A stretch of 64,000 nucleotides of DNA from Rhizobium sp. TH2 (GTDB lineage: Bacteria > Pseudomonadota > Alphaproteobacteria > Rhizobiales > Rhizobiaceae): assembly GCF_024707525.1 (NCBI RefSeq), contig NZ_CP062231.1:3410001-3474000 (forward strand), in the 5' to 3' direction. A program made the translations under genes and the position numbers. Positions 56,468 through 64,000 of this stretch are shown here, piece after piece (position 1 is the first letter of the stretch; every line of letters starts with the position of its first letter). Under the pieces are notes generated by a model, which saw nothing but the letters and a program-made list of their open reading frames with translations, made no database searches and was not told the DNA's origin.

Positions 56468-57961
56468 ATGCTTCTATCCATGCAGGGGATCACAAAGTCC
56501 TTTTCGGGCGTGAAGGCGCTGTCGTCGGCCTCGCTCGAAATCGCCGATGGCGAGATTATGGCGCTGGTCGGCCAGAACGGCGCCGGCAAATCCACGATGA
56601 TCAAGATCCTGACCGGCGTCTATTCGCGCGACGAGGGCGCGATCACCTTCGCCGACCGGGACGTATCGTTCGCGAGCCCGGCTGACAGCCAGGCGCATGG
56701 CATCGCCACCATCTACCAGGAAATCAACCTCGCCCCGCAGCGCTCGGTCGCCGAAAACATCTTCATGTCGCGCGAACCGACGAAATTCGGCCTGCTCGAT
56801 CGCCGCGCCATGCGCGACGGCGCGCGCCGGGTGCTCACGACCTTCAACCTCGATATCGACGTCGAACGTCCGGTCGGCGATTTCAGCGCCGCGACCCGCC
56901 AGATGGTCGCCATTGCCCGCGCCGTGATACAGAACGCCCGCCTGGTCATCATGGACGAGCCCACTTCGTCGCTCGACGAGCGGGAGGTCTCCATCCTGTT
57001 CGAGACGATCCGGACCTTGAAGGCGCAAGGCGTCTCGGTCTGCTTCATCGGCCACCGGCTGGATGAACTCTATGCGATTTGCGACCGTGTGACGATCATG
57101 CGCGATGGCCATACGGTGGCGGTGAGCCCGATGGCCGACATGCCGAAAATGGCGCTGGTACGCCACATGCTGGGCAAGGAACTTGCGGCCTTCCAGGCCA
57201 TGGAGCGCGCCGCCGGCAGCGAGGGCGGCCGTCCCGTCCGACTCGAACTCGACCATGTGGGTTCCGGCGTCCGCGTCCGCGATGTCAGCTTGAAGGTTCA
57301 CGAGGGCGAAATCTCGGGATTGGCCGGCCTGCTCGGCTCCGGCCGCACGGAAACCGCCCGCATCATCTTCGGCGTCGACAAGCTCGACCACGGCAGCGTG
57401 ACAATGGAAGGCAAGCACCGCCATTACTCGGAACCTGCGGCGGCGATCGAGGACGGCATCGGACTGGTATCCGAGGACCGCAAGGTCGATGGCATCATCC
57501 CCGACATGAGCATCCGCGAGAACATGACGCTGGCGCTGCTGCCGAGGCTCAAGAAATCAGGCATTGTCGACCGCGACCGCCAGGACGCTATCGCCGAGAA
57601 ATTCATCAAGGCGCTCGGCGTCAAATGCTCCTCGCCCGATCAGCCGATCAAGGAACTCTCCGGCGGCAACCAGCAGAAGGTGTTGCTGGCGCGCTGGCTG
57701 TGCACCGAGCCGAAGCTGCTGATCGTCGACGAGCCGACGCGCGGCATCGACATCGGCGCCAAGGCCGAGATCCTCAAGCTCCTGCGCAGCCTCGCCGACG
57801 AGGGATTGTCGGTGCTGATGATCTCGTCCGAACTCGAGGAACTCCTTGCCGCCGCCGACAACGTCACCGTCTTGTCCGATGGCCGCAGTGTGGCCGCTAT
57901 CCCGCGCGCCGAACTCAGCGAAGAAGCGCTCCTCACCGCCATGGCCCATCAGGTTGACTGA
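56468..57961 (+). CDS. ytfR: sugar ABC transporter ATPase, YtfR-like
   Basis: 497-residue double ATPase of the ribose/galactofuranose type. N-terminal domain: Walker A GQNGAGKSTM, Walker B LVIMDEPTSSLDE, with a divergent signature FSAATRQM. C-terminal domain: the usual degenerate Walker A GLLGSGRTETAR, signature LSGGNQQKVLL and LLIVDEPTRGID. Start ATG with AGGAGG nine bases upstream. Last base of stop is one base before the ytfT ATG. Confidence 0.92.
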   Translation: MLLSMQGITKSFSGVKALSSASLEIADGEIMALVGQNGAGKSTMIKILTGVYSRDEGAITFADRDVSFASPADSQAHGIATIYQEINLAPQRSVAENIFMSREPTKFGLLDRRAMRDGARRVLTTFNLDIDVERPVGDFSAATRQMVAIARAVIQNARLVIMDEPTSSLDEREVSILFETIRTLKAQGVSVCFIGHRLDELYAICDRVTIMRDGHTVAVSPMADMPKMALVRHMLGKELAAFQAMERAAGSEGGRPVRLELDHVGSGVRVRDVSLKVHEGEISGLAGLLGSGRTETARIIFGVDKLDHGSVTMEGKHRHYSEPAAAIEDGIGLVSEDRKVDGIIPDMSIRENMTLALLPRLKKSGIVDRDRQDAIAEKFIKALGVKCSSPDQPIKELSGGNQQKVLLARWLCTEPKLLIVDEPTRGIDIGAKAEILKLLRSLADEGLSVLMISSELEELLAAADNVTVLSDGRSVAAIPRAELSEEALLTAMAHQVD

Positions 57962-57962
57962 C

Positions 57963-58964
57963 ATGACAGATACCACATCTACCACCGCGTCTGACGCCCC
58001 GCCTCGCCGCCAGACGCTGCAGCTTGTCAGCCGCTACGGTACGCTTGGCGCATTCCTGCTGCTCCTTGTCTTCAACATCGTGGTGACACCGAATTTCCTG
58101 GCGCTGCAGACCCTCTACGTGAACCTGACCCAGGTCGCACCGATCGTCATCGTCGCCATCGGCATGACGCTGGTCATTGCGACAGGCGGCATCGATCTCT
58201 CGGTCGGCTCGCTGATGGCGATATCGGGCGCGCTGGCCCCGATGATCTTCATGGGCAAGATTTTCCCGATCGACAGCGTCGGACCTTCAATTGCCCTCGC
58301 CTTCATCCTGCCGGTGCTGGTGGTCATGGTGTTCGGCTGGTTCAACGGTTTCCTCGTCACGAAGTTTCGCATCCAGCCGATCGTCGCGACTTTGGTGCTG
58401 TTCATCGCCGGACGCGGCATCGCCCAGGTCGCCACCAACGGCAATCTCCAGGTCTTCAAGAGCCCGGAATTCCAGTATATCGGCCTCGGCCGTATCTTCG
58501 GCGTCCCGGCACAGGTCGTGCTGATGATCGTGGTTGCCATCCTGGCGGCCGCCCTGATCCGCTACACGGTCGTCGGCCGCCAGATCATCGCCGTCGGTGG
58601 CAATGAGAAGGCCGCACGGCTCGCCGGCATCCCCGTCCACCGCGTCAAGCAACTCGTCTATGTCATCTCTGGCGGGCTGGCCGGCATCGCGGGCTTGATC
58701 GTCATCGCCCGCAACGCGGCGAGCGATGCCAATCTCGTCGGCCTCGGCATGGAGCTCGATGCGATCGCGGCGGTGGCGGTCGGCGGCACGCTGCTGACCG
58801 GCGGCAAGGCAAACATTTTCGGCACGATCGTCGGCGCCTTCGTCATCCAGCTCATGCAGTACACATTGCTCGCCAATGGCGTGCCGGATGCCGCGGCCCG
58901 TGTCGTCAAGGCCGCCCTGATCATCCTCGCCGTCTTCATCCAGCAGCGCGCCAACAAGGCCTGA
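57963..58964 (+). CDS. ytfT: sugar ABC transporter permease, YtfT-like
   Basis: 333-residue inner-membrane permease of the BPD_transp_2 class with ~8-10 helices. Typical stretch: IVATGGIDLSVGSLMAISGA, then FNGFLVTKFRIQPIVATLV and VGGNEKAARLAGIPV. ATG 57963 is 1 bp after the ytfR stop; the frame open back to 57846 lies inside ytfR. Confidence 0.9.
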   Translation: MTDTTSTTASDAPPRRQTLQLVSRYGTLGAFLLLLVFNIVVTPNFLALQTLYVNLTQVAPIVIVAIGMTLVIATGGIDLSVGSLMAISGALAPMIFMGKIFPIDSVGPSIALAFILPVLVVMVFGWFNGFLVTKFRIQPIVATLVLFIAGRGIAQVATNGNLQVFKSPEFQYIGLGRIFGVPAQVVLMIVVAILAAALIRYTVVGRQIIAVGGNEKAARLAGIPVHRVKQLVYVISGGLAGIAGLIVIARNAASDANLVGLGMELDAIAAVAVGGTLLTGGKANIFGTIVGAFVIQLMQYTLLANGVPDAAARVVKAALIILAVFIQQRANKA

Positions 58965-58973
58965 GGTCCCAGC

Positions 58974-59948
58974 ATGCTAACCTTCCTTGGCCCCTTTGCC
59001 CCGAAATCCAACGGCGACCTTGCCCGCCTCGGCGTGTTGCTGGCGCTGGCCGCACTGATCATTTTCGGCGCTCTGCGCTACGATAATTTCCTGTCGCAGT
59101 ACAATATCCTGAGCTTCCTGCGCTATAACTCGATGTTCGCGCTGATCGCGCTCGGCATGGCCTTCGTCATCATGACCGGCGGCATCGACCTATCGGTCGG
59201 GGGCGTGGCTGCGATGTCAAGCGTCGTCGCGGCGATGCTATCGACCCATTCCTGGTGGGCTGGCCTGGCCGGCGGCGTCGGCGCGGGTCTGGCCGTGGGC
59301 CTGATGAACGGCCTGATCATCACCAAGATGCGCATCCAGCCCTTCATCGCGACGCTTGCCGCCATGCTCGCGGCTTATGGCACGGCGCTGCTGCTGGCGA
59401 ACAACCAGTCGGTCTCGGTCTCCTACGACACTGGTTTCACCGAGATCGGCCAGGGCGATTTCCTCGGCTTTCCCATTCCCGGCTGGATCGCCATCGTCGT
59501 CTATATATTCGGCTGGATATTGCTCGAACGCCACGCCTTCGGACGCCACGTTCTGGCGATCGGCGATGGCGAAGCGACCGCGACGCTGATGGGCCTGAAG
59601 GTCGATCGCACGCTGCTCTTGGTCTATCTCATCTCGGGTGGGCTTGCGGGACTGGCGGGTGTCATCCTCGCGTCGCAATTCGGCGCGGGCCAGCCCACGG
59701 AAGGCGTGGGCTGGGAACTCTTCGCGATCGCCTCGGTGGTCGTCGGCGGCACGCTGCTGACCGGCGGCTCCGGCTCGGTGGGCGCCACGCTCGCCGGCGC
59801 CCTCCTGCTTGCCATGGTCTTCAACATCCTGAATTTCGAGAACGGGCTCGGCTGGATATCGCTCTCCGCCTATTGGCAATCGGTGATCCGCGGCCTCTTC
59901 CTGCTCGTCGTCGTCATCCTTCAAGCCAGATTGGTGAAACCAACCTAG
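58974..59948 (+). CDS. yjfF: sugar ABC transporter permease, YjfF-like
   Basis: 324-residue permease, BPD_transp_2 family, second channel subunit (FVIMTGGIDLSVGGVAAMSS; LMNGLIITKMRIQPFIATLA). Ends RLVKPT then TAG at 59946-59948, where the IS target CTAG (59945-59948) supplies the stop codon. Last gene of the importer. Confidence 0.9.
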   Translation: MLTFLGPFAPKSNGDLARLGVLLALAALIIFGALRYDNFLSQYNILSFLRYNSMFALIALGMAFVIMTGGIDLSVGGVAAMSSVVAAMLSTHSWWAGLAGGVGAGLAVGLMNGLIITKMRIQPFIATLAAMLAAYGTALLLANNQSVSVSYDTGFTEIGQGDFLGFPIPGWIAIVVYIFGWILLERHAFGRHVLAIGDGEATATLMGLKVDRTLLLVYLISGGLAGLAGVILASQFGAGQPTEGVGWELFAIASVVVGGTLLTGGSGSVGATLAGALLLAMVFNILNFENGLGWISLSAYWQSVIRGLFLLVVVILQARLVKPT

Positions 59949-60017
59949 GCCCTGTTGACAAAGTGGGTTCTCAAATCGGCTGAGGCGTGATTCAAGACTG
60001 CTTTTTAGGAGGCAGCC

Positions 60018-60799
60018 ATGGCGCGAGGCGATCTGAGCAATGAAGAATGGCGGATCATCGAACCGCTGTTGCCGACCGAGCGTGGTCGCAAGTCTCGGCC
60101 ATCCCATGACAACCGGCGCTTCTTCAACGGCATGCTCCATGTTCTACGTGTTGGCTGTCCGTGGCGGGATATGCACGAGCGTTATGGCAAGTGAAATTCT
60201 GTCTATGTTCGTTTCCGTCGCTGGGCGGAACAAGGTGTATGGGACGCACTTCTGGAAACGCTCGTCGAACTTGGGCTAACCGACGACTGGCAACATATGA
60301 TCGACAGCACCACGGTTCGCGGCCATTCTCAGGCTGCGGGCGCTAAAGGGGGACTCATAAGGAGGGTTTTGGTCGATCACGCGGCGGCTTTACGACAAAA
60401 ATCCATGCCCGCGCAGACGGTCAGGGACGTCCTCTCGGCTTTATACTGACAGGCGGTGAGACTTCCGACTACAGCGCCATTCCAGCGCTTCTCGCGATGC
60501 CCGTTGGCAAACCTCGTTTGTTTCTCGCCGACAGGGGCTACGACGCCGATGCAGTTCGCGAAAAACTGCTGATGCACGGCATCTTGCCAGTCATCCCGCC
60601 GAGAGCGAACCGAAAAGACCCACCTTCCTGCGACTTCAGGGCGTATAGGGACCGTAACCGCATTGAGCGAATGTTCAATCGGCTCAAGCAGTTCCGCAGG
60701 GTGGCCACCCGTTACGACAAAACCCGCATTTCCTTCGAAGCGTTTCTATCGCTTGCCGCAGCAAAAATCTGGCTGTCGCACGTCCCGGAACCCTTTTAG
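60018..60799 (+). pseudogene. IS5-family transposase (two-frame), nonsense-mutated
   Basis: orfA (ARGDLSNEEWRIIEPLLPTE, then SRPSHDNRRFFNGMLHVLRV) ends at TGA 60192-60194 after GCPWRDMHERYGK, where family members have a Trp-Asn-Ser: TGG changed to TGA. The frame stays open afterwards (NSVYVRFRRWAEQGVWDALL) through DWQHMIDSTTVRGH (DDE Asp) to a -1 shift at AAAGGGGGA near 60346, the normal orfA/orfB slippage position, then orfB (THKEGFGRSRGGFTTKIHAR, FLADRGYDADA second Asp, RNRIERMFNRLKQFRRVATR with Glu) to TAG at 60799. Without suppression, no active transposase is made from this copy. Confidence 0.85.
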
Positions 60800-61419
60800 T
60801 CCACGTGTGGCTCTGGCTCGGCGACGAGAAAGCTTCCGCCGACTGATAAAATCAGCGAGCTTGAGCCATGGATTTTGATGTGATACGCGGCTTGCTTCTT
60901 GCATTCCGGATCATGATTGATCCGATAGGTGCATAAACGCCGCCATCCATTGTGGGAAAGTGCGATTTTTTCCGCCGTCAAAATATCCACGCCGGATGCA
61001 CCTCTTATCTGCTTGATGAGTTCCGGCCACGAAGCTTTGTCTTGAAAGAGACTGTCGACAAGCGCGAGTGTCTGCAAAACGAAAGGCCACTCCAGTTTCC
61101 GCTCAACTGACATGGCATTTGGCTCAAATCGTTCATAAACCCACCATCGCTCAGCGACTGGAACTCTCGGCCCGTCTGTTGATGGTGACGTGAAAACAGT
61201 GGTTACGGTCTCATCGCTGAAATCAGCAACGACTTCAGATGCGACCACCTCCATACGTTCTCGATCTTCATCGCTGAAATCGGGATCGACCAGGAATTCG
61301 AGGACAATGTCGTTGTCATTCCAGCCGCATGAAACAGCGGCTAGGGCCGATGAGACTTGCCCAAGCAATGCGCGTTGCACACTAAGTCGAAGTCGTATTT
61401 GGCGGTCAATTCCGGACAT
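60796..61419 (-). CDS. passenger protein in the IS, possibly immunity-like; function unknown
   Basis: 207-residue protein on the strand opposite the transposase, stop overlapping the transposase stop. N-terminal ~80 residues (RLSVQRALLGQVSSALAAVS, VVASEVVADFSDETVTT) resemble small beta-alpha-beta proteins sometimes seen as toxin-immunity proteins (weak recollection). The C-terminal half (~105-200; ELIKQIRGASGVDILTAEKI) is a separate domain I do not recognise. ATG 61419 has GGAGG five bases upstream; ATG 61434 is in frame. GC content is visibly lower than in the neighbours. No toxin gene is in the window. It is complete, unlike the transposase. Confidence 0.7.
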   Translation of the reverse strand: MSGIDRQIRLRLSVQRALLGQVSSALAAVSCGWNDNDIVLEFLVDPDFSDEDRERMEVVASEVVADFSDETVTTVFTSPSTDGPRVPVAERWWVYERFEPNAMSVERKLEWPFVLQTLALVDSLFQDKASWPELIKQIRGASGVDILTAEKIALSHNGWRRLCTYRINHDPECKKQAAYHIKIHGSSSLILSVGGSFLVAEPEPHVD

Positions 61420-61479
61420 CAAAACCTCCGTCATGGAGCGATCTTATCGCACAATCACGACGGACTTTGTCAACAGGCC

Positions 61480-62187
61480 CTAGCCCGACACCTTCACCAG
61501 CACCGGGTCCTTGCGATACATGTCCGGAAAGATCTTCTTCAAATTCTCGATCTTCGGCAGGTCGTTGTAGACGATGTAGGGATAATCAGGGTTCAGCGTC
61601 AGGAAGTTCTGGTGATAGCCCTCGGCGGCGTAAAACGTCTTCTCCGGCTCGATCGTGGTGGCGATCTTGTCGCCATAGACCTTGGCGGCATCGAGCTGGT
61701 CGATATAGGCCTTGGCCACCTTCGTCTGCTCAGCGCCAATCGGAAACACCGTTGAGCGATACTGGGTGCCGGAGTCAGGACCCTGCCTGTTGAGCTGCGT
61801 CGGATCGTGCGCGACCGAGAAATAGACCTGCAACAGCTTGCCGTAGGTCACTTTCTTCGGATCGAACGTCACCTTCACCGCTTCGGCATGGCCGGTATTG
61901 CCACCGCCGACCACTTCGTAGATCGCGGTCTTTTCCTCGCCGCCGGCATAGCCGGACGTCGCATCGAGCACGCCCTCGACATGCTGGAACACGCCCTGCA
62001 CGCCCCAGAAACAACCGCCTGCGAAGATCGCCGTTTCAGTTGTCGCAGTGGATTTCTCATCCAGTGCCGGTGGCGGAATGGAGATCCCCTCCTCCGCCGA
62101 GGCAAACGGCGAAGAGAGGATCGCCCCGGCAGCCACCAGCATCGCACAGGCTATGCCACGGCCGAACCATTTTGAAGACTTCATCAT
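61480..62187 (-). CDS. msrA: exported peptide methionine sulfoxide reductase MsrA
   Basis: 235-residue enzyme reducing methionine-S-sulfoxide. Signal peptide at residues ~1-28 (WFGRGIACAMLVAAGAILSS), then the MsrA core with nucleophile Cys in AIFAGGCFWGVQGVF, GYAGGEEKTAIYEVVGGGNT, and HDPTQLNRQGPDSGTQYRS; Glu in AEGYHQNFL. ATG 62187 with AGGA eight bases upstream. The stop TAG lies in the CTAG duplicated by the IS (61480-61483). Same strand as msrB, 29 bp after it. Confidence 0.9.
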   Translation of the reverse strand: MMKSSKWFGRGIACAMLVAAGAILSSPFASAEEGISIPPPALDEKSTATTETAIFAGGCFWGVQGVFQHVEGVLDATSGYAGGEEKTAIYEVVGGGNTGHAEAVKVTFDPKKVTYGKLLQVYFSVAHDPTQLNRQGPDSGTQYRSTVFPIGAEQTKVAKAYIDQLDAAKVYGDKIATTIEPEKTFYAAEGYHQNFLTLNPDYPYIVYNDLPKIENLKKIFPDMYRKDPVLVKVSG

Positions 62188-62216
62188 TGTCTTGTCCTTT
62201 CGACTGTCGCCGACCG

Positions 62217-62717
62217 TCAAGCGGTCGCGGCGACGAATTTCAATGCGACACCATTCATGCAGTAGCGAAGGCCGGTCGGCTGCGGACCATCTTCGAAGAG
62301 ATGGCCGAGGTGACCATCGCAACGGGCGCATTCGCTGGCTGTGCGGACCATGCCGAAGCTCTCGTCCTTCTTGTCCTTCACCGCGCCGTCAAGCGCCTGC
62401 CAGAAGCTCGGCCAGCCGGTTCCGCTGTCGTACTTGGTCTTTGAGGAAAACAGCGGCAGGTCGCAACCCGCGCAGGTGAACGTGCCGTTGCGGTGTTCCT
62501 CAAGCAGGGCGCTGGTGAACGGCCGCTCGGTCGCTTCATGACGCAGCACCTGGTATTGTTCTTCATTGAGCAGCTTACGCCACTCGTCGTCGGTATGTGT
62601 GACCTTCTGGATGTTGGCGGCAAATGCCCGATCGAGCAATGCCAGCGGCCCGCCCGCCAGCATGGCTGCGGCCGACGCGAGCACGGTCGATTTCAGTAAA
62701 TTCCGGCGTGAAAGCAT
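62217..62717 (-). CDS. msrB: exported methionine-R-sulfoxide reductase MsrB
   Basis: 166-residue SelR-domain enzyme. A Tat-like signal (MLSRRNLLKSTVLASAAAML, residues 1-34) points to export. Zn ligands CAGC and CARC, active-site Cys in LRYCMNGVAL, and TGWPSFW are all present. Forms an operon with msrA for repair of oxidised periplasmic proteins; both being exported is unusual but consistent with each other. Confidence 0.9.
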   Translation of the reverse strand: MLSRRNLLKSTVLASAAAMLAGGPLALLDRAFAANIQKVTHTDDEWRKLLNEEQYQVLRHEATERPFTSALLEEHRNGTFTCAGCDLPLFSSKTKYDSGTGWPSFWQALDGAVKDKKDESFGMVRTASECARCDGHLGHLFEDGPQPTGLRYCMNGVALKFVAATA

Positions 62718-62888
62718 TTTTCAATCCTCCCTGGGGCCATGACGAGTGTCTATTCCACCAGTACGCAGCGCCTAATCCCATTGTTTCACGCTCACTGTAA
62801 AATCACCTGCTCTTGATGGTGCCGTGAGGGCGGCTTGACACTAGCTAGGCACGGATGTCCTATCGCCGCAATGCGAAGGAGATGCCGC
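62718..62888. other. intergenic, divergent from msrB
   Basis: 171 bp between msrB and the TTG-start oxidoreductase gene. A cluster of purines (GGAGGGAATTG-like) near 62730 gives the msrB ribosome site. No hairpin with T-run and no gene seen; both promoters should be here. Confidence 0.4.
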
Positions 62889-63551
62889 TTGAGCGAAGAA
62901 CAGACACCCACCGACAGCAAGCTGACCACATCGAAGCGCCGGTGGGCCGCCGAGGGCAAGTTCCTGACGGGCAAGATTTCGCGTCCGGAAGCCGAACGCC
63001 TGCCCCCCGGCCAGCACCTCGTCAAGAATTGGCCGGTTCTCGATCTCGGCCAGCAGCCGCATGTGCCGCTCGACACATGGCGGCTCGATGTGCGCGGCCT
63101 GGTCGAAAACCAGACGACCTGGAGCTGGAAGACCTTTCAGCGGCTCGAACAGAGTAAGAAGGTGAGCGACATCCACTGCGTCACGACCTGGTCGCGCTAT
63201 GACAATGAATGGCAGGGCGTCGCTACGCGCGACCTTCTGGATTTGGTGATGCCGAAGCCGGAGGCGCATTTCGTATTGCTCACCAGCTACGATGGCTACA
63301 CGACCAATGTGCCGCTTGCGGATTTCGCCGCCGAGGACGCGATACTCGCCACCCATTGGGAAGGCCAGCCGATCACGCGCGAGCACGGTGGCCCCATGCG
63401 TCTGGTCATACCGCATCTCTATTTCTGGAAGAGCGCCAAGTGGCTCAATCGGATCGAATTCATCGCCAGCGACCAGGCCGGCTTCTGGGAGCGCAACGGC
63501 TACAGTATGTATGGCGATCCCTGGGTCGAACAACGCTATTCGGACGATTGA
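62889..63551 (+). CDS. sulfite-oxidase-fold molybdopterin protein
   Basis: 220-residue protein with the oxidoreductase molybdopterin-binding domain of the sulfite oxidase/YuiH family. Mo-ligand Cys lies in SDIHCVTTWSRYDNEW; LDVRGLVENQTTWSWK and HGGPMRLVIPHLYFWKSAKW are conserved. No signal peptide, no dimerisation domain: a cytoplasmic member of unknown substrate. The start is TTG 62889, with AAGGAG seven bases upstream, which decides it; the ATG-like start at 62835 has no site. Confidence 0.85.
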   Translation: MSEEQTPTDSKLTTSKRRWAAEGKFLTGKISRPEAERLPPGQHLVKNWPVLDLGQQPHVPLDTWRLDVRGLVENQTTWSWKTFQRLEQSKKVSDIHCVTTWSRYDNEWQGVATRDLLDLVMPKPEAHFVLLTSYDGYTTNVPLADFAAEDAILATHWEGQPITREHGGPMRLVIPHLYFWKSAKWLNRIEFIASDQAGFWERNGYSMYGDPWVEQRYSDD

Positions 63552-63552
63552 C

Positions 63553-64000
63553 TTGACCACTCGCCTGACATTGATCTGCCACGGCCGGACAACCGCCAGG
63601 CCATCCGCCTTCCCGGCTGACGAGCCGCTTGCCCCGGACGAACTCCCCAAGATCAGGGAGCTGGTCCCGCTGCTTGGCAAGCCGGACCGCGTGCTGAGTT
63701 CGCCCGCCCATGCGGCCTGGCAGACCGCCGAACTGATCTCGGAAAACTTCCTGGTCGACCGCGCCCTTGCCGATATCAATTACGGCAGATGGAGCGGCGC
63801 GCGCATATCGGACGTGCAGGCAAGCGAACCCGAAAGCCTCGCCGAATGGATGGAGAACCCGGATTTCGTACCCCATGGGGGTGAATCGCATACCGACCTG
63901 CTCGCGCGCGTCGCCGCATGGCTAGAGGCTCGCTTCAGCGAGCGCGGTCATACGGTGGCGTCCACCCATCCCAATGTCGTGCGTGCCGCCGTCATCACCG
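63553..64000 (+). CDS. histidine phosphatase family protein (3' end cut by window)
   Basis: First 149 residues of a phosphoglycerate-mutase-like phosphatase. The phospho-His is in LICHGRTT (a C-H-G variant of the usual R-H-G), with SSPAHAAWQTAEL as the second conserved segment, RWSGARISDV, and H of STHPNVVRAAV. TTG start two bases after the upstream stop codon suggests coupling. Substrate not known. Confidence 0.75.
   Translation, partial: MTTRLTLICHGRTTARPSAFPADEPLAPDELPKIRELVPLLGKPDRVLSSPAHAAWQTAELISENFLVDRALADINYGRWSGARISDVQASEPESLAEWMENPDFVPHGGESHTDLLARVAAWLEARFSERGHTVASTHPNVVRAAVIT

Larger units (their letters stand above)
59949..61479. mobile_element. IS5-family (IS427-like) insertion sequence with passenger gene, 1531 bp
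   Basis: 16-bp terminal inverted repeats: left GCCCTGTTGACAAAGT (59949-59964), right ACTTTGTCAACAGGCC (61464-61479), 15/16 match. Flanked by CTAG direct repeats (59945-59948 and 61480-61483), the 4-bp target duplication typical of the IS427 group. The transposase region (60018-60799) is followed by an oppositely oriented non-transposase gene (60796-61419), making the element roughly twice the usual ~0.85 kb. The original right end seems to have been displaced by the passenger. Confidence 0.9.

Noticed and set aside
60192..60194. TGA as a selenocysteine codon
   Set aside because: No SECIS-like hairpin follows and IS5 transposases use Trp here.

Overview
The window looks like a chromosome segment of an alphaproteobacterium of the order Hyphomicrobiales, most likely Rhizobiaceae (Rhizobium/Agrobacterium-like). 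The basis is the GC-rich third codon positions, the HutF-type histidine pathway, TadE/TadG, EpmA/EpmB/EF-P, many ABC importers, several chemoreceptors and rhizobial-style palindromic intergenic repeats. This is inference from gene content; there is no rRNA or tRNA to place it.

Layout. 1-4.5 kb: a chemoreceptor cut by the window edge, a small DUF442-like phosphatase, a DUF4432 sugar-epimerase-like protein and an exported L,D-transpeptidase. 4.7-10.3 kb: an alpha-oxoamine-synthase-like PLP enzyme, a FAD amine oxidase and a TadE/TadG pair, followed by a 336-bp palindromic repeat. 10.6-23.2 kb: an amine-utilisation region (iron alcohol dehydrogenase, aldehyde dehydrogenase, a PIN/HTH toxin-antitoxin pair, a glutamine-synthetase-like gamma-glutamyl-amine ligase, an APC permease, an N-formylglutamate amidohydrolase, an RpiR regulator and a PotABCD-like ABC importer). 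23.2-26.2 kb: EpmB, EpmA and EF-P. 26.3-29.1 kb: a TauABC-like sulfonate importer. 29.2-40.6 kb: BCAT-like transaminase, Zn alcohol dehydrogenase, a HisD paralogue and an SDR downstream of hutC and hutF on the minus strand, and divergent hutI-hutH-hutU-hutD with one HutC-type operator between hutF and hutI. 40.7-52.9 kb: a ParA-like ATPase, a soluble degenerate MCP-like protein and a secondary chemotaxis cluster (STAS, CheY, CheA, CheW, two MCPs, CheW, CheR, CheB). 53-59.9 kb: a DMT exporter and a LacI-controlled YtfQ-YtfR-YtfT-YjfF sugar importer. 59.9-61.5 kb: an IS5/IS427-type element carrying a passenger gene. 61.5-64 kb: exported MsrA and MsrB, a sulfite-oxidase-fold protein and a histidine phosphatase cut by the window end.

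How the parts fit. The minus-strand operon at 10.6-18.1 kb plus the FAD oxidase at 6.3 kb could take up a primary amine, gamma-glutamylate it, oxidise it and release glutamate. The hut genes convert histidine to N-formylglutamate, but the deformylase is not in the hut operon; the only candidate here is in the amine operon.

The most striking feature is a set of lesions. CheA has an in-frame amber codon, the first MCP of the cluster has a -1 frameshift, the SDR and the Zn alcohol dehydrogenase each have a +1 frameshift near the 3' end, and the transposase has a TGA in place of a likely Trp codon. These are either real decay or sequencing errors; raw reads would decide. The other notable item is the IS element: its insertion duplicated a CTAG that supplies the stop codon of both convergent flanking genes, and it carries a two-domain protein of unknown, possibly immunity-like, function.
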